DNA from: Thermoplasmatota archaeon
GTDB lineage: Archaea > Thermoplasmatota > E2 > DHVEG-1
DNA: 37,740 bases
Direction: 5' to 3'
NCBI GenBank assembly: GCA_022848765.1
Contig: JAJISJ010000004.1
Location: forward strand, 1-37,740
The notes under the pieces were generated by a model. That model did no database searches and had not been told where the DNA came from. It worked only from the letters and a program-made list of their open reading frames with translations. Positions 1 to 9,545 of the stretch are shown here, in pieces. Position numbers and translations under genes: made by a program. Positions within the stretch are counted from its first letter, which is position 1, and the number at the start of each line of letters is the position of its first letter.

Positions 1-312
1 TTGCGTGAGGAATGGTTCAGATACAAACGAATTCCAAGGAACTGGAGAAGACCAGATGGTATAACATCCAAAATGCGAATTAATCTTAAATATAGGCCTA
101 GCAAAGTAAGAATTGGATTTAGAGGACCAAAAGAAACTCGTGGATTGCATTCATCTGGTTTTGGAGAAGTAATTGTTCATAATATGAATGAGTTGGAAGC
201 AGTTAATCCAAAAACACAAGCTGCAAGAATAGGCAGTACAGTTGGAACAAAAAAGAGAATTGAAATTGCAAAGAAAGCTGAAAAGCTTGATATTAGGATA
301 CTTAACATGTGA
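1..312 (+). CDS. rpl32e: 50S ribosomal protein eL32, truncated at its 5' end by the window edge
   Basis: EEWFRYKRIPRNWRRPDGITSKMR...KYRPSKVRIGFRGPKETRGLHSSGF is the eL32 signature; followed by eL19, uL18, uS5 and uL30. Confidence 0.95.
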   Translation: MREEWFRYKRIPRNWRRPDGITSKMRINLKYRPSKVRIGFRGPKETRGLHSSGFGEVIVHNMNELEAVNPKTQAARIGSTVGTKKRIEIAKKAEKLDIRILNM

Positions 313-325
313 GAGTGATATAAAA

Positions 326-790
326 ATGACTGATTTAAGAAATCAACGAAGAATGGCAGCAACAATAATAAAATGTGGTGTTAACAGAGTATGGATGGAT
401 CAAGATAGGATAGATGAGATTGCAAAAGCTGTTACAAAAGATGATGTTAGAGTTCTAATAAAAGGTAAAGCTATAAAAAGTAAACAGGAGAAAGGTATAT
501 CACATGGACGAAAAAAATATGTCGCTGAACAAAAAAGAAAAGGTCGTAGAAAAAATCATGGTTCAAGAAAAGGTGCAAAATATGCACGTTTTCCAAGAAA
601 AAGAAGGTGGATACTAACAATTAGACCAATTAGATCATATCTTAAGACTCTAAGAGAGAATCAAAAAATAAATAGGAAAATTTATCGTATGTATTATCTA
701 AAGGCAAAGGGTGGAGAATTTAGGAATAAAAAACATTTAAAAACTCATCTAATTTCAGATGGCATCATTAAAGAGGAGAATAATCAATGA
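326..790 (+). CDS. rpl19e: 50S ribosomal protein eL19
   Basis: MTDLRNQRRMAATIIKCGVNRVWMDQDRIDEIAKAVTKDDVR...; start trimmed to the ATG at 326 from the ORF-track start at 242. Confidence 0.96.
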   Translation: MTDLRNQRRMAATIIKCGVNRVWMDQDRIDEIAKAVTKDDVRVLIKGKAIKSKQEKGISHGRKKYVAEQKRKGRRKNHGSRKGAKYARFPRKRRWILTIRPIRSYLKTLRENQKINRKIYRMYYLKAKGGEFRNKKHLKTHLISDGIIKEENNQ

Positions 791-1290
791 AACAAGGACC
801 TCGATATTATATTAAACAAAGAAGAAGAAGAGAAGGGCTTACAGATTATAGAAAAAGATTAAAATTATTAAAATCAAGAAAAATTAGAATTGTTGTAAGA
901 CATTCTCTTAAAAATATTCGTATACAATTCATAGAATACGAAGCAACTGGAGATAAAATTCTTGCTTCGGCAATTTCAACTGAGTTAATAAAAAACTATA
1001 ATTGGAAATATTCCACCTCTACGACTTCTGCCGCTTATTTAACAGGTATTTTAGCTGCAAAGAGAGCTTTGGATAAAGGAATAAAAGAGGGGGTATTAGA
1101 TATAGGTAGAAGAAATCCAGTAACTGGTTCAAAAATTTTTGCTGCTCTCAAAGGAGTTTTAGATGTTGGTATTGAATGCCCCCATAGTAATGATAAATTA
1201 CCAGATGAAAATAGAATTAAGGGGCATCATCTTAATAAAAAAATTGAGACTCAAATGAATGATATTAAAAATAAAATAATCGGTGATTGA
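787..1290 (+). CDS. rpl18: 50S ribosomal protein uL18
   Basis: [36 protein letters not shown]...; ATGA overlap with eL19. Confidence 0.96.
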   Translation: MKQGPRYYIKQRRRREGLTDYRKRLKLLKSRKIRIVVRHSLKNIRIQFIEYEATGDKILASAISTELIKNYNWKYSTSTTSAAYLTGILAAKRALDKGIKEGVLDIGRRNPVTGSKIFAALKGVLDVGIECPHSNDKLPDENRIKGHHLNKKIETQMNDIKNKIIGD

Positions 1291-1292
1291 TA

Positions 1293-2033
1293 ATGGCAAG
1301 AGGAAATCAAAGACAACGAAGACCATCAAGACCTAGAGAGATGACTTCAATAGAATGGGATCCTAAAACACGTCTTGGGAAAATTATAAGAAGTGGAAAA
1401 ATTACTAATATGAAAGATGCACTAGAAACAGGTTTACCTTTAAGAGAATCTGAAATTGTAGATTTATTATTACCTGATATACAAGATGAAGTAATTGATG
1501 TAAATATGGTTCAAAGGATGACTGATTCAGGTCGAAGAGTAAGATTTGTAATAACTGTTGCTGTGGGTAATAATGATGGATATGTAGGTCTAGGACAAGC
1601 AAAAGGTAAAGAAGTAGGTTCAAGTATAAGAAAAGCAATAGAAAATGCAAAATTAAATATTATAGAAATTAGAAGAGGTTGCGGTTCTTGGGAATGTGGA
1701 TGTGGAAAACCTCATACAGTTCCTTATGCAATTAAAGGTAAAAGTGGTTCAGTTGAAATAGTATTCAAACCTGCACCTCAGGGTATTGGACTTGCAACTG
1801 GAGATGTAGCTAAAAAAATGCTTAAATTAGCCGGTATAAAGGATTGCTGGGCATTTACTAAGGGTAAAACAAAAACAACAGTAAATTATGCAAAAGCAGT
1901 ATATGATGCTCTTCAAAAAAATACTCAGATGAGAGTAATGAATAATGAAATTCGAAAGATTGGAATTTTATCTGGAAGTGAAGAAGTATTATCAAAGGAT
2001 CATCAGACAATTAAAAATCAGGAGGATAATTAA
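1293..2033 (+). CDS. rps5: 30S ribosomal protein uS5
   Basis: [49 protein letters not shown]...; ATG at 1293 preferred over the TTG at 1287. Confidence 0.96.
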   Translation: MARGNQRQRRPSRPREMTSIEWDPKTRLGKIIRSGKITNMKDALETGLPLRESEIVDLLLPDIQDEVIDVNMVQRMTDSGRRVRFVITVAVGNNDGYVGLGQAKGKEVGSSIRKAIENAKLNIIEIRRGCGSWECGCGKPHTVPYAIKGKSGSVEIVFKPAPQGIGLATGDVAKKMLKLAGIKDCWAFTKGKTKTTVNYAKAVYDALQKNTQMRVMNNEIRKIGILSGSEEVLSKDHQTIKNQEDN

Positions 2034-2034
2034 A

Positions 2035-2499
2035 ATGGTATTTGCAGTTATTCGAGTAAGAGGTGTAATTAATATTAAACCAGATATAAAACATACATTA
2101 AAATTATTTCGTTTAACTAGAGTTAACCACTGTGTTCTAATTGAAGAAAATAATGTAATGAAAGGTATGCTACAAGTAATTAAGGATTATGTCACATGGG
2201 GTGAAATTGAAAAAGAAAATTTATTAAAATTGATAATATCAAGAGGAAAACTTAAGGGAGATAAACAATTAACAGATGACTATATAAAATCAGCAACTTC
2301 TCTCGATAATATTGATAAACTATCCAAATCAATCATTGAAAATAAATTTAAATATACCGATATTCCAGAGATAAAACCATTATTTAGATTAAATCCTCCA
2401 AAAAAAGGATATGAAGGTGTAAAAAAATCATTTAAAAACAAAGGTGCTTTAGGCTATAGAGGAAAAGAGATAAATAGACTAATTGAAAGAATGATATAA
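2035..2499 (+). CDS. rpl30: 50S ribosomal protein uL30
   Basis: MVFAVIRVRGVINIKPDIKHTLKLFRLTRVNHCVLIEE...; GGAGG before the ATG at 2035. Confidence 0.94.
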   Translation: MVFAVIRVRGVINIKPDIKHTLKLFRLTRVNHCVLIEENNVMKGMLQVIKDYVTWGEIEKENLLKLIISRGKLKGDKQLTDDYIKSATSLDNIDKLSKSIIENKFKYTDIPEIKPLFRLNPPKKGYEGVKKSFKNKGALGYRGKEINRLIERMI

Positions 2500-2563
2500 T
2501 ATTTTTAAATATTTCATAAATTATTTATATCAAATATATTTGGTTTGAGGTGGAGGGTAAAAC

Positions 2564-2767
2564 ATGGAAGAAACTTTATATGATATAGAAATTCATAAAG
2601 GAGAAGGGAAATATTTTGGAAAATTATTTTCTGATGCGGATGGAATTAAAGAATTTAGAAATGAAAGGCTTGATAAATTGTTAAGAGATATTTCAATTGA
2701 TATACAATTAGCATTAGAAGAATTTTCTAACCGTTCAAGTGAATTTATTGAATCTCGTGGCGATTAA
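2564..2767 (+). CDS. Hypothetical protein, 67 aa, between uL30 and rpoK
   Basis: Open frame with a GAGGTGGAGGG purine-rich leader before the ATG; no family recognised. Confidence 0.65.
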   Translation: MEETLYDIEIHKGEGKYFGKLFSDADGIKEFRNERLDKLLRDISIDIQLALEEFSNRSSEFIESRGD

Positions 2768-2843
2768 TTAAATTTTAAGGGTAATCTTTTTAAATGTAAC
2801 TGGCATTTGGTGCTTCTATTATATCCATTTAAGGAGGATAAAT

Positions 2844-3023
2844 TTGAAATATACTCGATTTGAAAAAGCGCGAATAATTGGTGCAAGAGCTTTACAAATA
2901 TCAATGGGAGCTCCTTCCTTGATTAAAATTCCAAAAGATATTATTTTCCCAATAGATATTGCTATGCTTGAATTTAAAGAAGATGCAATACCAATAACAG
3001 TTAAAAGAGTCGAGCAAGAATAA
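2844..3023 (+). CDS. rpoK: DNA-directed RNA polymerase subunit K (RPB6/omega homolog), TTG start
   Basis: Translated by eye: (M)[65 protein letters not shown] upstream; 59 aa so absent from the ORF track; followed by uS2. Confidence 0.93.
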   Translation: MKYTRFEKARIIGARALQISMGAPSLIKIPKDIIFPIDIAMLEFKEDAIPITVKRVEQE

Positions 3024-3041
3024 AATAAAGGTGCAAAATAA

Positions 3042-3674
3042 ATGACAAAAGATTTACAAGAAGATAACAAAAAAATTTCTGAAGATATGATGATATCGGA
3101 TGAAGTGTATATGACATCAGGTGTTCATATTGGTACAAGACAAAAGACAGCAGATATGAAAGAGCATATCTACAAAGTTCGAAATGATGGACTGTATATT
3201 ATTGATATAAATAAAACTGATCAAAAGATAAATATTGCTGCAAAATTCATCTCAAAATTTAATCCAGAGAATATTCTTGTTGTATCTGTCCGTCAATATG
3301 GACAAAAACCAATAAGAAAATTATCCGAATATACTGGAATAAAAGTATTAGACGGACGTTTTAGACCTGGAACATTAACAAATCCAAGTGCAAAAGGATT
3401 TATTGAACCAGAATTATTAATTGTAACAGATCCTTTAGCTGATTCTCAAGCTTTAGATGAAGCAAGGAATATTGGAATCCCTGTTGTTGGATTATGCGAT
3501 ACTAATAATGAGTTAAAATATATTGACATCGTAATTCCAACAAATAATAAAGGAAGAAGAGCTCTTGCTCTTGTTTATTGGCTTCTATCAAGGGCAATAT
3601 TAAAAGAAAATGGGAAAATTAAATCTTATGAAAATTTTAAACCAACAGTTGAGGATTTTGAAGCTGAAATATAA
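3042..3674 (+). CDS. rps2: 30S ribosomal protein uS2
   Basis: [38 protein letters not shown]...[37 protein letters not shown]. Confidence 0.96.
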   Translation: MTKDLQEDNKKISEDMMISDEVYMTSGVHIGTRQKTADMKEHIYKVRNDGLYIIDINKTDQKINIAAKFISKFNPENILVVSVRQYGQKPIRKLSEYTGIKVLDGRFRPGTLTNPSAKGFIEPELLIVTDPLADSQALDEARNIGIPVVGLCDTNNELKYIDIVIPTNNKGRRALALVYWLLSRAILKENGKIKSYENFKPTVEDFEAEI

Positions 3675-3717
3675 AAAGTAAATTATATTTTAATAGTTAT
3701 AACTGAAGGAAAGCAAA

Positions 3718-4878
3718 TTGCATGAGAAGATTAATGATAGAATTATATTGGTAGGTACTGCACATATTTCTAAAGATAGTATAACAGAAGTAAAAAAAGT
3801 AATTGAAGAATATCACCCAGATATTGTTGCTGATGAACTTTGTAAGAGACGTCATGAAGGTATCATAAATAAAGATAGATGGGAAAACACCCCAATTACT
3901 TCTCTATTAAAATCAAATAATGCATATTTTATGCTTGCTCAAACATTTTTATCATCCATTCAGAGAAGATTGGGAAAAGATCAGGGAGTTGAACCAGGTT
4001 CTGAAATGATTGCTGCTATAAATGAAGCAAAGAAAAATAATTTAAAAATAGCATTAGTCGATAGAGATATATCGATAACATTAAAAAGAGCTTGGAAAAA
4101 AATGGGTTTTAGAGAAAAAATTAGACTCACATGGGAATTTTTAAAGGCTATTGTTGGCTATGAAGAGGAGGATTTAGATCAAATTGATTTAAAGGAAATG
4201 ATGGATCAAGACATCATATCAACAATGATGGATGAATTTGGTGAAATTGCTCCAAGTGTTTCAGAAGTACTTATACATGAAAGAGATAAATATATAGCAA
4301 AAAAAATTCTAAACGAAAGTCAAAAAGGAAGAGTTGTTGCTGTTATAGGCGCAGGTCATCTTAAAGGCATTAAAGAGTATCTTACAAAAAATGATTTTGA
4401 TTTTGATTTAAAAGAATTAGAGTATGTACCAAAAAAACGATTTAGTATAATTAAAACGATAGGTTATATAATTCCAATTTGTTTTGCTGCATTAATAATT
4501 TATGCATTTTATTTTAAAGGATTAGATCTAGCTTTAGAGATGTTTTTATATTGGTTCATAATAAATGGTGTTTTTTCAGCTATAGGTACTGCAATTGCAA
4601 GAGGTCACCCATTATCAATAATAACTGCTTTTGTTGCAGCCCCAATTACCTCATTAAATCCAGCTATCGCTGCTGGATGGGTAGCAGGTTATGTAGAAGC
4701 TAAATTAAGAACACCTCTCATAAAAGATTTTAAAGGTCTAAGTAAAATTGATTCCCTTAGAGATTTTTGGAACAATAGAGTAATTCGATTACTAATGGTT
4801 GTTGCATTGGCAAACTTAGGTAGTATGATCGGTACAATTATAGCTTTTCCATATATAACAAGTTTATTAGCAGGTTAA
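3718..4878 (+). CDS. TraB/PrgY (GumN-type) family membrane protein
   Basis: ILVGTAHISKDSITEVKKVIEEYHPDIVADELCKRR...VVAVIGAGHLKGIKEYL, then C-terminal TM helices; TTG start. Confidence 0.9.
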   Translation: MHEKINDRIILVGTAHISKDSITEVKKVIEEYHPDIVADELCKRRHEGIINKDRWENTPITSLLKSNNAYFMLAQTFLSSIQRRLGKDQGVEPGSEMIAAINEAKKNNLKIALVDRDISITLKRAWKKMGFREKIRLTWEFLKAIVGYEEEDLDQIDLKEMMDQDIISTMMDEFGEIAPSVSEVLIHERDKYIAKKILNESQKGRVVAVIGAGHLKGIKEYLTKNDFDFDLKELEYVPKKRFSIIKTIGYIIPICFAALIIYAFYFKGLDLALEMFLYWFIINGVFSAIGTAIARGHPLSIITAFVAAPITSLNPAIAAGWVAGYVEAKLRTPLIKDFKGLSKIDSLRDFWNNRVIRLLMVVALANLGSMIGTIIAFPYITSLLAG

Positions 4879-4930
4879 TCAGCATAATTAAAAAAATACA
4901 TAAATAGAATTTTAATTAAAAGATATTGAT

Positions 4931-5650
4931 ATGATTGAAGATACTAAAAAATACAAATCATACCATGATATCCCCCCGAGGGAGTATATGTATTTCCCTA
5001 AAGGTACAATTGAGTTAGGGGAAACAGGACAATTTAGTAGATTGGAAATAAAACATCTATTAATCTCAATATTCGTGTTAACATTTGCTTTTTCTTTTGC
5101 CTTAACAGATAATAATATGATTCAAGCATATTATTCTGGATTTAAATTTAATAATTTAATTCTTGGAATTGAAAAATCATTTCTTGGAGTGATAATCGCT
5201 TTTTTTTGTCATGAGATCTCTCATAAATTTGTTGCGCAAAAATATCATCTATGGTCTGAATATAGAATGTATTCAAAGGGGTTGATATTAGCAATTATAC
5301 TTGGTTTTTTTACACCTATCGTGTTTGCAGTACCTGGCGCCGTTATGTTTAGAGGAAAAGTAAGATTATTTGAAATGGGGAAAATTGCATTAGCAGGCCC
5401 ATTATCAAATTTGTTAATTTCTATTATTACATTTTATTTATATTTATTTGTATTTTTTGAATCAACATTATTAAATGATATATTTGGATTCATTTGTCTT
5501 ATAAATGCAGTTTTAGCAACATTTAATTTGATTCCTTTTCAATCATTTGATGGTTATAAAATTTTTATATGGAATAAAAATATTTGGCTCATCTCTTTAG
5601 TATCATCATCTATTGTATTATTCAATATAATTATTAGATTTAATTATTAG
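4931..5650 (+). CDS. M50-family (site-2-protease-like) intramembrane metalloprotease
   Basis: HEISH (HExxH) within a TM segment; NLIPFQSFDG resembles the second metal-binding NPxDG motif; multiple TM helices. Confidence 0.82.
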   Translation: MIEDTKKYKSYHDIPPREYMYFPKGTIELGETGQFSRLEIKHLLISIFVLTFAFSFALTDNNMIQAYYSGFKFNNLILGIEKSFLGVIIAFFCHEISHKFVAQKYHLWSEYRMYSKGLILAIILGFFTPIVFAVPGAVMFRGKVRLFEMGKIALAGPLSNLLISIITFYLYLFVFFESTLLNDIFGFICLINAVLATFNLIPFQSFDGYKIFIWNKNIWLISLVSSSIVLFNIIIRFNY

Positions 5651-5669
5651 ATTTAATTATTAGATTTTA
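5631..5669. repeat. Three tandem 13-bp units, ttattagattta(a/t), the third with one mismatch
   Basis: Direct reading: ttattagatttaa|ttattagatttaa|ttattagatttta; includes the M50 stop codon. Confidence 0.9.
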
Positions 5670-5717
5670 AATAAATTGTATTTTTTTAATATATTATAAA
5701 TATTAAAAAAAATTAAA

Positions 5718-6170
5718 TTACTTTCTAATTCTATTAAAAGATATCATTGGTATTCCTAGAATACCATTACTATCATAAAGTGAAAAATGATTATTCGAAT
5801 TTGTGAAAACATATGAATAAGTTTTATAATCACTAGTTGGTTCAAATTTTAAATAAATAAAAGTATCTTCCAATTTAAATTCATGCCATTTAATTTTTGT
5901 TATTGATTTACTACCATCATATGATAAACCTGTTGTTATATTTTTAATTGTATCATTTTCATAAAATTCCCAAGTACTATAAGAATTGTCATCTAAATAA
6001 TAAAAAAGATCGTCCCATTTACCAATAAATAATGTTTTATAATCAATTATTAATCCATTATTTTCATTAATCTCATCTGTTTGATCATTAATAAAAACAA
6101 AAAATATTATTATGGAAAAAATTAATATCAGAATAATGCCAACAGATATAGTACCAATTTTTTTATTCAT
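5718..6170 (-). CDS. Hypothetical membrane-anchored or secreted protein
   Basis: N-terminal hydrophobic segment MNKKIGTISVGIILILIFSIIIFFVFIN, then a polar domain. Confidence 0.75.
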   Translation of the reverse strand: MNKKIGTISVGIILILIFSIIIFFVFINDQTDEINENNGLIIDYKTLFIGKWDDLFYYLDDNSYSTWEFYENDTIKNITTGLSYDGSKSITKIKWHEFKLEDTFIYLKFEPTSDYKTYSYVFTNSNNHFSLYDSNGILGIPMISFNRIRK

Positions 6171-6242
6171 GTTTTATCCTCTTAAATAATATTCAAATAA
6201 TGAATTTAAGAATAAAAAGATAACTATTTTTTAAACCATAAA

Positions 6243-7820
6243 TTATCTTGAAATTTTCTTTTTCTGTTTTTTCTCTTCCAGTTTTATTTTATTTATTGAT
6301 TTTATTTTAGTTTTTTCAGATCTATCCATATTTTCAGGCCTATTATTAACTTCATGCTGAACATCTTTATTTATAATCGGAGGTTTTTTTATTTTTAGAT
6401 TTTCTTTTTTCTCTTTATTTTTAGTTAGATTACTAATAAATTTCTTTAATATATTATTTGCATCTTTTTGTTTTTTTTCCAATAATTCTATGGTTTTTGT
6501 TTCATTATAATTTTCTTTAATATTATCTTCTATTTTCTTTATTTTATTTTTTTGAATTTTCTTTTTTTTCTCCAATTTTATTTTATGTTTTTGATTTGAA
6601 TTATTAAAGAAATTTTTTAAAATATCCTTGTTTAAAATCCCATTTGATCGATTTTTATTTTTTTGTTTTTTTTCTTTAATTTTGTTTTTTTCAATATTAT
6701 CTTTATACCATAATAATGAAGATTGATATTCGTCCATCATCATTTTTTTAATTTCATTATATTCTTTTTTATCTTTTATTCTAAGTTCCTGTAAATATTT
6801 TTCTTCACTTGGAATTTTCCATGGTTTATCTGGTTTTCCAAAAATCTTTATTCTTCTTTTATCAATTATATAGATAAAAATAAAGTAAATAAATATAATA
6901 CTCAAGATAATTATTGCAATAGTTAACACAAACATTTCTGAAATTAAAAAACCTTTAGATGTAATTGATATTGATGCTGAAAATTTTTTAGATGTTTCAT
7001 ATACTGAATATGCACTAATGTTAAGAGATGTTTGAGTCCCAAAATCATATAAGTAAACATATGGTGTTAAAATCATTGCTGAAATCTGCCCTGTTTCACC
7101 TGGTTTTAATGTTATATGACCTGATACTAATCCTAAAAACCCGTTAATTTCATTGCTGACTTCAAATTCAAATGTATCTTCATAATTACCACGATTTGTT
7201 ACTTCAATGGGAAAGTAAACAACAGTATCCGGTGGTACTTCTCTATGTTGATTTATTGCATTAACCTCTGCTAGATGGTATTGCTTTATTGAAACTAACA
7301 CATCAGTAGTAGCTGTTCCCATTATATTTTCACCACCACTATATGCAGTATATTTTATTCGAATCGTTGCAGTATTTGCAGTTGTAGGTCTACTAACCTT
7401 TACATGAAGGTCCACATCAGCTGTAGATTCTCCTGTGAAATACGTAACTGAACTTGGCGAAACCCATGCTTCCCATCCAAATGGGTTATTAATGATTTCG
7501 GTTTCGAAAACAACACTATTATAACCAAGAAGATAAATTATTGAATTAAACAGGATAGGTAAATATATTTTTGCAAATATAAAATCCTTTAAAGGTTTTC
7601 CTGTTTCACTTAGTTTAGTCCAGTTAAAACCTGATTGTGTAAATCTTAAACCAATTGTTGATTCCTTACCAAATTCGACTAAATCTACATCATCTAAAAT
7701 TGTTAATTCTGCTTCTAGAATAGGAAGATTATTATCATCTGCTTTTATTAACCCAGCATTAGAATATATTAATGGCAAAATTAATAATAATATGCATAAT
7801 ATTGATAATATATGTCTAAT
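6243..7820 (-). CDS. Exported Ig/NPCBM-associated-like (COG1470-like) membrane protein with a very Lys-rich cytoplasmic tail; probable ATT start
   Basis: ORF-track start (TTG 7778) splits a signal peptide; extending to ATT at 7818-7820 gives (M)RHILSILCILLLILPLIYSNA; TM near FVLTIAIIILSIIFIYFIFIYII; Lys-rich C-terminus. Confidence 0.75.
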   Translation of the reverse strand: MRHILSILCILLLILPLIYSNAGLIKADDNNLPILEAELTILDDVDLVEFGKESTIGLRFTQSGFNWTKLSETGKPLKDFIFAKIYLPILFNSIIYLLGYNSVVFETEIINNPFGWEAWVSPSSVTYFTGESTADVDLHVKVSRPTTANTATIRIKYTAYSGGENIMGTATTDVLVSIKQYHLAEVNAINQHREVPPDTVVYFPIEVTNRGNYEDTFEFEVSNEINGFLGLVSGHITLKPGETGQISAMILTPYVYLYDFGTQTSLNISAYSVYETSKKFSASISITSKGFLISEMFVLTIAIIILSIIFIYFIFIYIIDKRRIKIFGKPDKPWKIPSEEKYLQELRIKDKKEYNEIKKMMMDEYQSSLLWYKDNIEKNKIKEKKQKNKNRSNGILNKDILKNFFNNSNQKHKIKLEKKKKIQKNKIKKIEDNIKENYNETKTIELLEKKQKDANNILKKFISNLTKNKEKKENLKIKKPPIINKDVQHEVNNRPENMDRSEKTKIKSINKIKLEEKKQKKKISR

Positions 7821-7826
7821 GATAGT

Positions 7827-7835
7827 ACCTCCTTC
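7827..7835 (-). promoter_or_regulatory. Strong Shine-Dalgarno sequence (GAAGGAGGT) for the gene above
   Basis: Plus-strand acctccttc; 7 nt between GGAGG and the ATT at 7820. Confidence 0.75.
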
Positions 7836-7860
7836 ACTATTGCAGATATTTATTGAATCA

Positions 7861-8904
7861 TCATTTCTTTTTTGACATCTTATGTTTTTTAATGATTATA
7901 AAAATTAAAACTCCAGATATTAAAAATAAAAACTCAAATCCAGGCATAGAAAATCCTCTAAGTTGAATTGCAAGGGTTAGATATATTGATTCCCCTTTTG
8001 TTAAATTTGCCGAAGCTCCAGTACCTGGTGATGAAAATTCTGGTGTTAATTCGATTTCTAACATAACATTTTCATTATAATATCCAATATTTAACGGTGG
8101 TAATGCTGTTAGTGACATTACTTTTTCATTTAATTCCCCATCAGCTAAAGAGGGGACAATTGTTTGTGGATTTACAGAAACAACCCATCCTTCGGGTATG
8201 TTAATTATTCTAGCTCTAACTAATGCCTCACCATTTCCATTATTTGATATTTTTATATCCCAACTTACAGGTTCACCCGGCGATGTTTTTTTAATTGTTG
8301 CTCCAGGATCTGTAGATATAAGAGGGACATATCCAGGAGTTATTGCAATTGGTAAGCTTACTTCAGGAGGAGCTTTAATATGTTTGTCAGGGCTATCTCC
8401 AGTTGCTTTAACTTGAAGTGTAAAAGGGAATAAAGCAGTTGATTGTTTATTCACAGCAACTTGAAGGGTTACTTTACGTTCAAGTTCAGATCCTTCACCA
8501 AAAGCATCAAAAATAATATCTGGCGGTGCTATAGATGCAGTACACCAGTCGGGTATGTTCTCAATTTTTAGATGAACTGGTGCAAGAAAAACAAATTTGA
8601 AAAATCCAAAAAGTATATATTTACCGGGCGGAGTTTTAAAAATATCTGGAACAGTGCTGATATATGTTACTTTTATATCCACATTTCTTACTCCCCCTAA
8701 TGGATGAATAGGTGTATTCAAAGCACTAGAATCAGCAAATTCTAAGGCCACAATAGAATCATATTGTACTAGTGGATCTATAGCCGATACAATATTAGAT
8801 TTTGGATTTATTATTGCAAATGAAGCAAATAGGCTAAACAACAGAATACTTATCATAAAGCATATTTTTATTGATCTTAATATATATCTCATTTTTGACA
8901 CCAA
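7861..8904 (-). CDS. Secreted surface protein with signal peptide, Ig/NPCBM-like repeats and a PGF-CTERM-like C-terminal sorting segment
   Basis: N-terminal signal ICFMISILLFSLFASFA; C-terminus MPGFEFLFLISGVLIFIIIKKHKMSKKK (PGF + TM + basic tail). Confidence 0.78.
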   Translation of the reverse strand: MVSKMRYILRSIKICFMISILLFSLFASFAIINPKSNIVSAIDPLVQYDSIVALEFADSSALNTPIHPLGGVRNVDIKVTYISTVPDIFKTPPGKYILFGFFKFVFLAPVHLKIENIPDWCTASIAPPDIIFDAFGEGSELERKVTLQVAVNKQSTALFPFTLQVKATGDSPDKHIKAPPEVSLPIAITPGYVPLISTDPGATIKKTSPGEPVSWDIKISNNGNGEALVRARIINIPEGWVVSVNPQTIVPSLADGELNEKVMSLTALPPLNIGYYNENVMLEIELTPEFSSPGTGASANLTKGESIYLTLAIQLRGFSMPGFEFLFLISGVLIFIIIKKHKMSKKK

Positions 8905-9138
8905 TTTATTAGATTATATATAAATATAGTTGTATTGCAAACTATATAAGGATTATTGTTCACTTCTTTTCTTAAATATCATATTTATTTTAATATTATA
9001 GTAATAATATTGTTTTTATAATATAAATATTTTCCTTATTTAATTTTTGAATCTAAAAAATATTAATATATAAAATTAATTAAAAATTTCTTTAATTTTT
9101 TAAACCATCAAGAATTTTTTAATTATTTAAGTATAATA

Positions 9139-9474
9139 TTATTCAACAATGTCAATTTCAGAATCTTCTTTTTCGGTTTCTTCTTGTTTTTTCTTAGTAG
9201 TAACCCGATCTGGAAAATGTGATAAAATAACTATATCACCTATTGCATTAACCCATCTATATGGAACAGCCACATCAACAGTACCTTCAACAATTGATGG
9301 ATTTGTGTTTGTCACAAGAAGACTACTAATACGTTTTTCATCCATGTCAAAAAAAATATTTCCAACATGACCAACATATATTCCCTCACGTGTATAGACC
9401 GGTAATTTTAAAAATGATGTTACTACCTCCGCCTCAACCTTTGTTTCTTTTTCCATCATATAACCAAAATACAT
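9139..9474 (-). CDS. PRC-barrel domain protein
   Basis: FLKLPVYTREGIYVGHVGNIFFDMDEKRISSLLVTN...VAVPYRWVNAIGDIVIL; acidic/basic C-terminal tail. Confidence 0.85.
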   Translation of the reverse strand: MYFGYMMEKETKVEAEVVTSFLKLPVYTREGIYVGHVGNIFFDMDEKRISSLLVTNTNPSIVEGTVDVAVPYRWVNAIGDIVILSHFPDRVTTKKKQEETEKEDSEIDIVE

Positions 9475-9545
9475 TTTCCGGTATTAAAATGTGATGGTGA
9501 AATAAAGGAAATATTTTTTGAATAATTAAATCTTTTAGGTTTTAA

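Noticed and set aside
177-365. 62-aa minus-strand ORF
   Set aside because: Antisense to eL32 and eL19 coding sequence.
1405-1650. 81-aa minus-strand ORF
   Set aside because: Lies wholly antisense inside uS5; Leu/His-rich shadow ORF.
2819-3070. 83-aa minus-strand ORF
   Set aside because: Antisense to rpoK, which is the real gene here.
8198-8416. 72-aa plus-strand ORF
   Set aside because: Antisense shadow inside the secreted surface protein gene.
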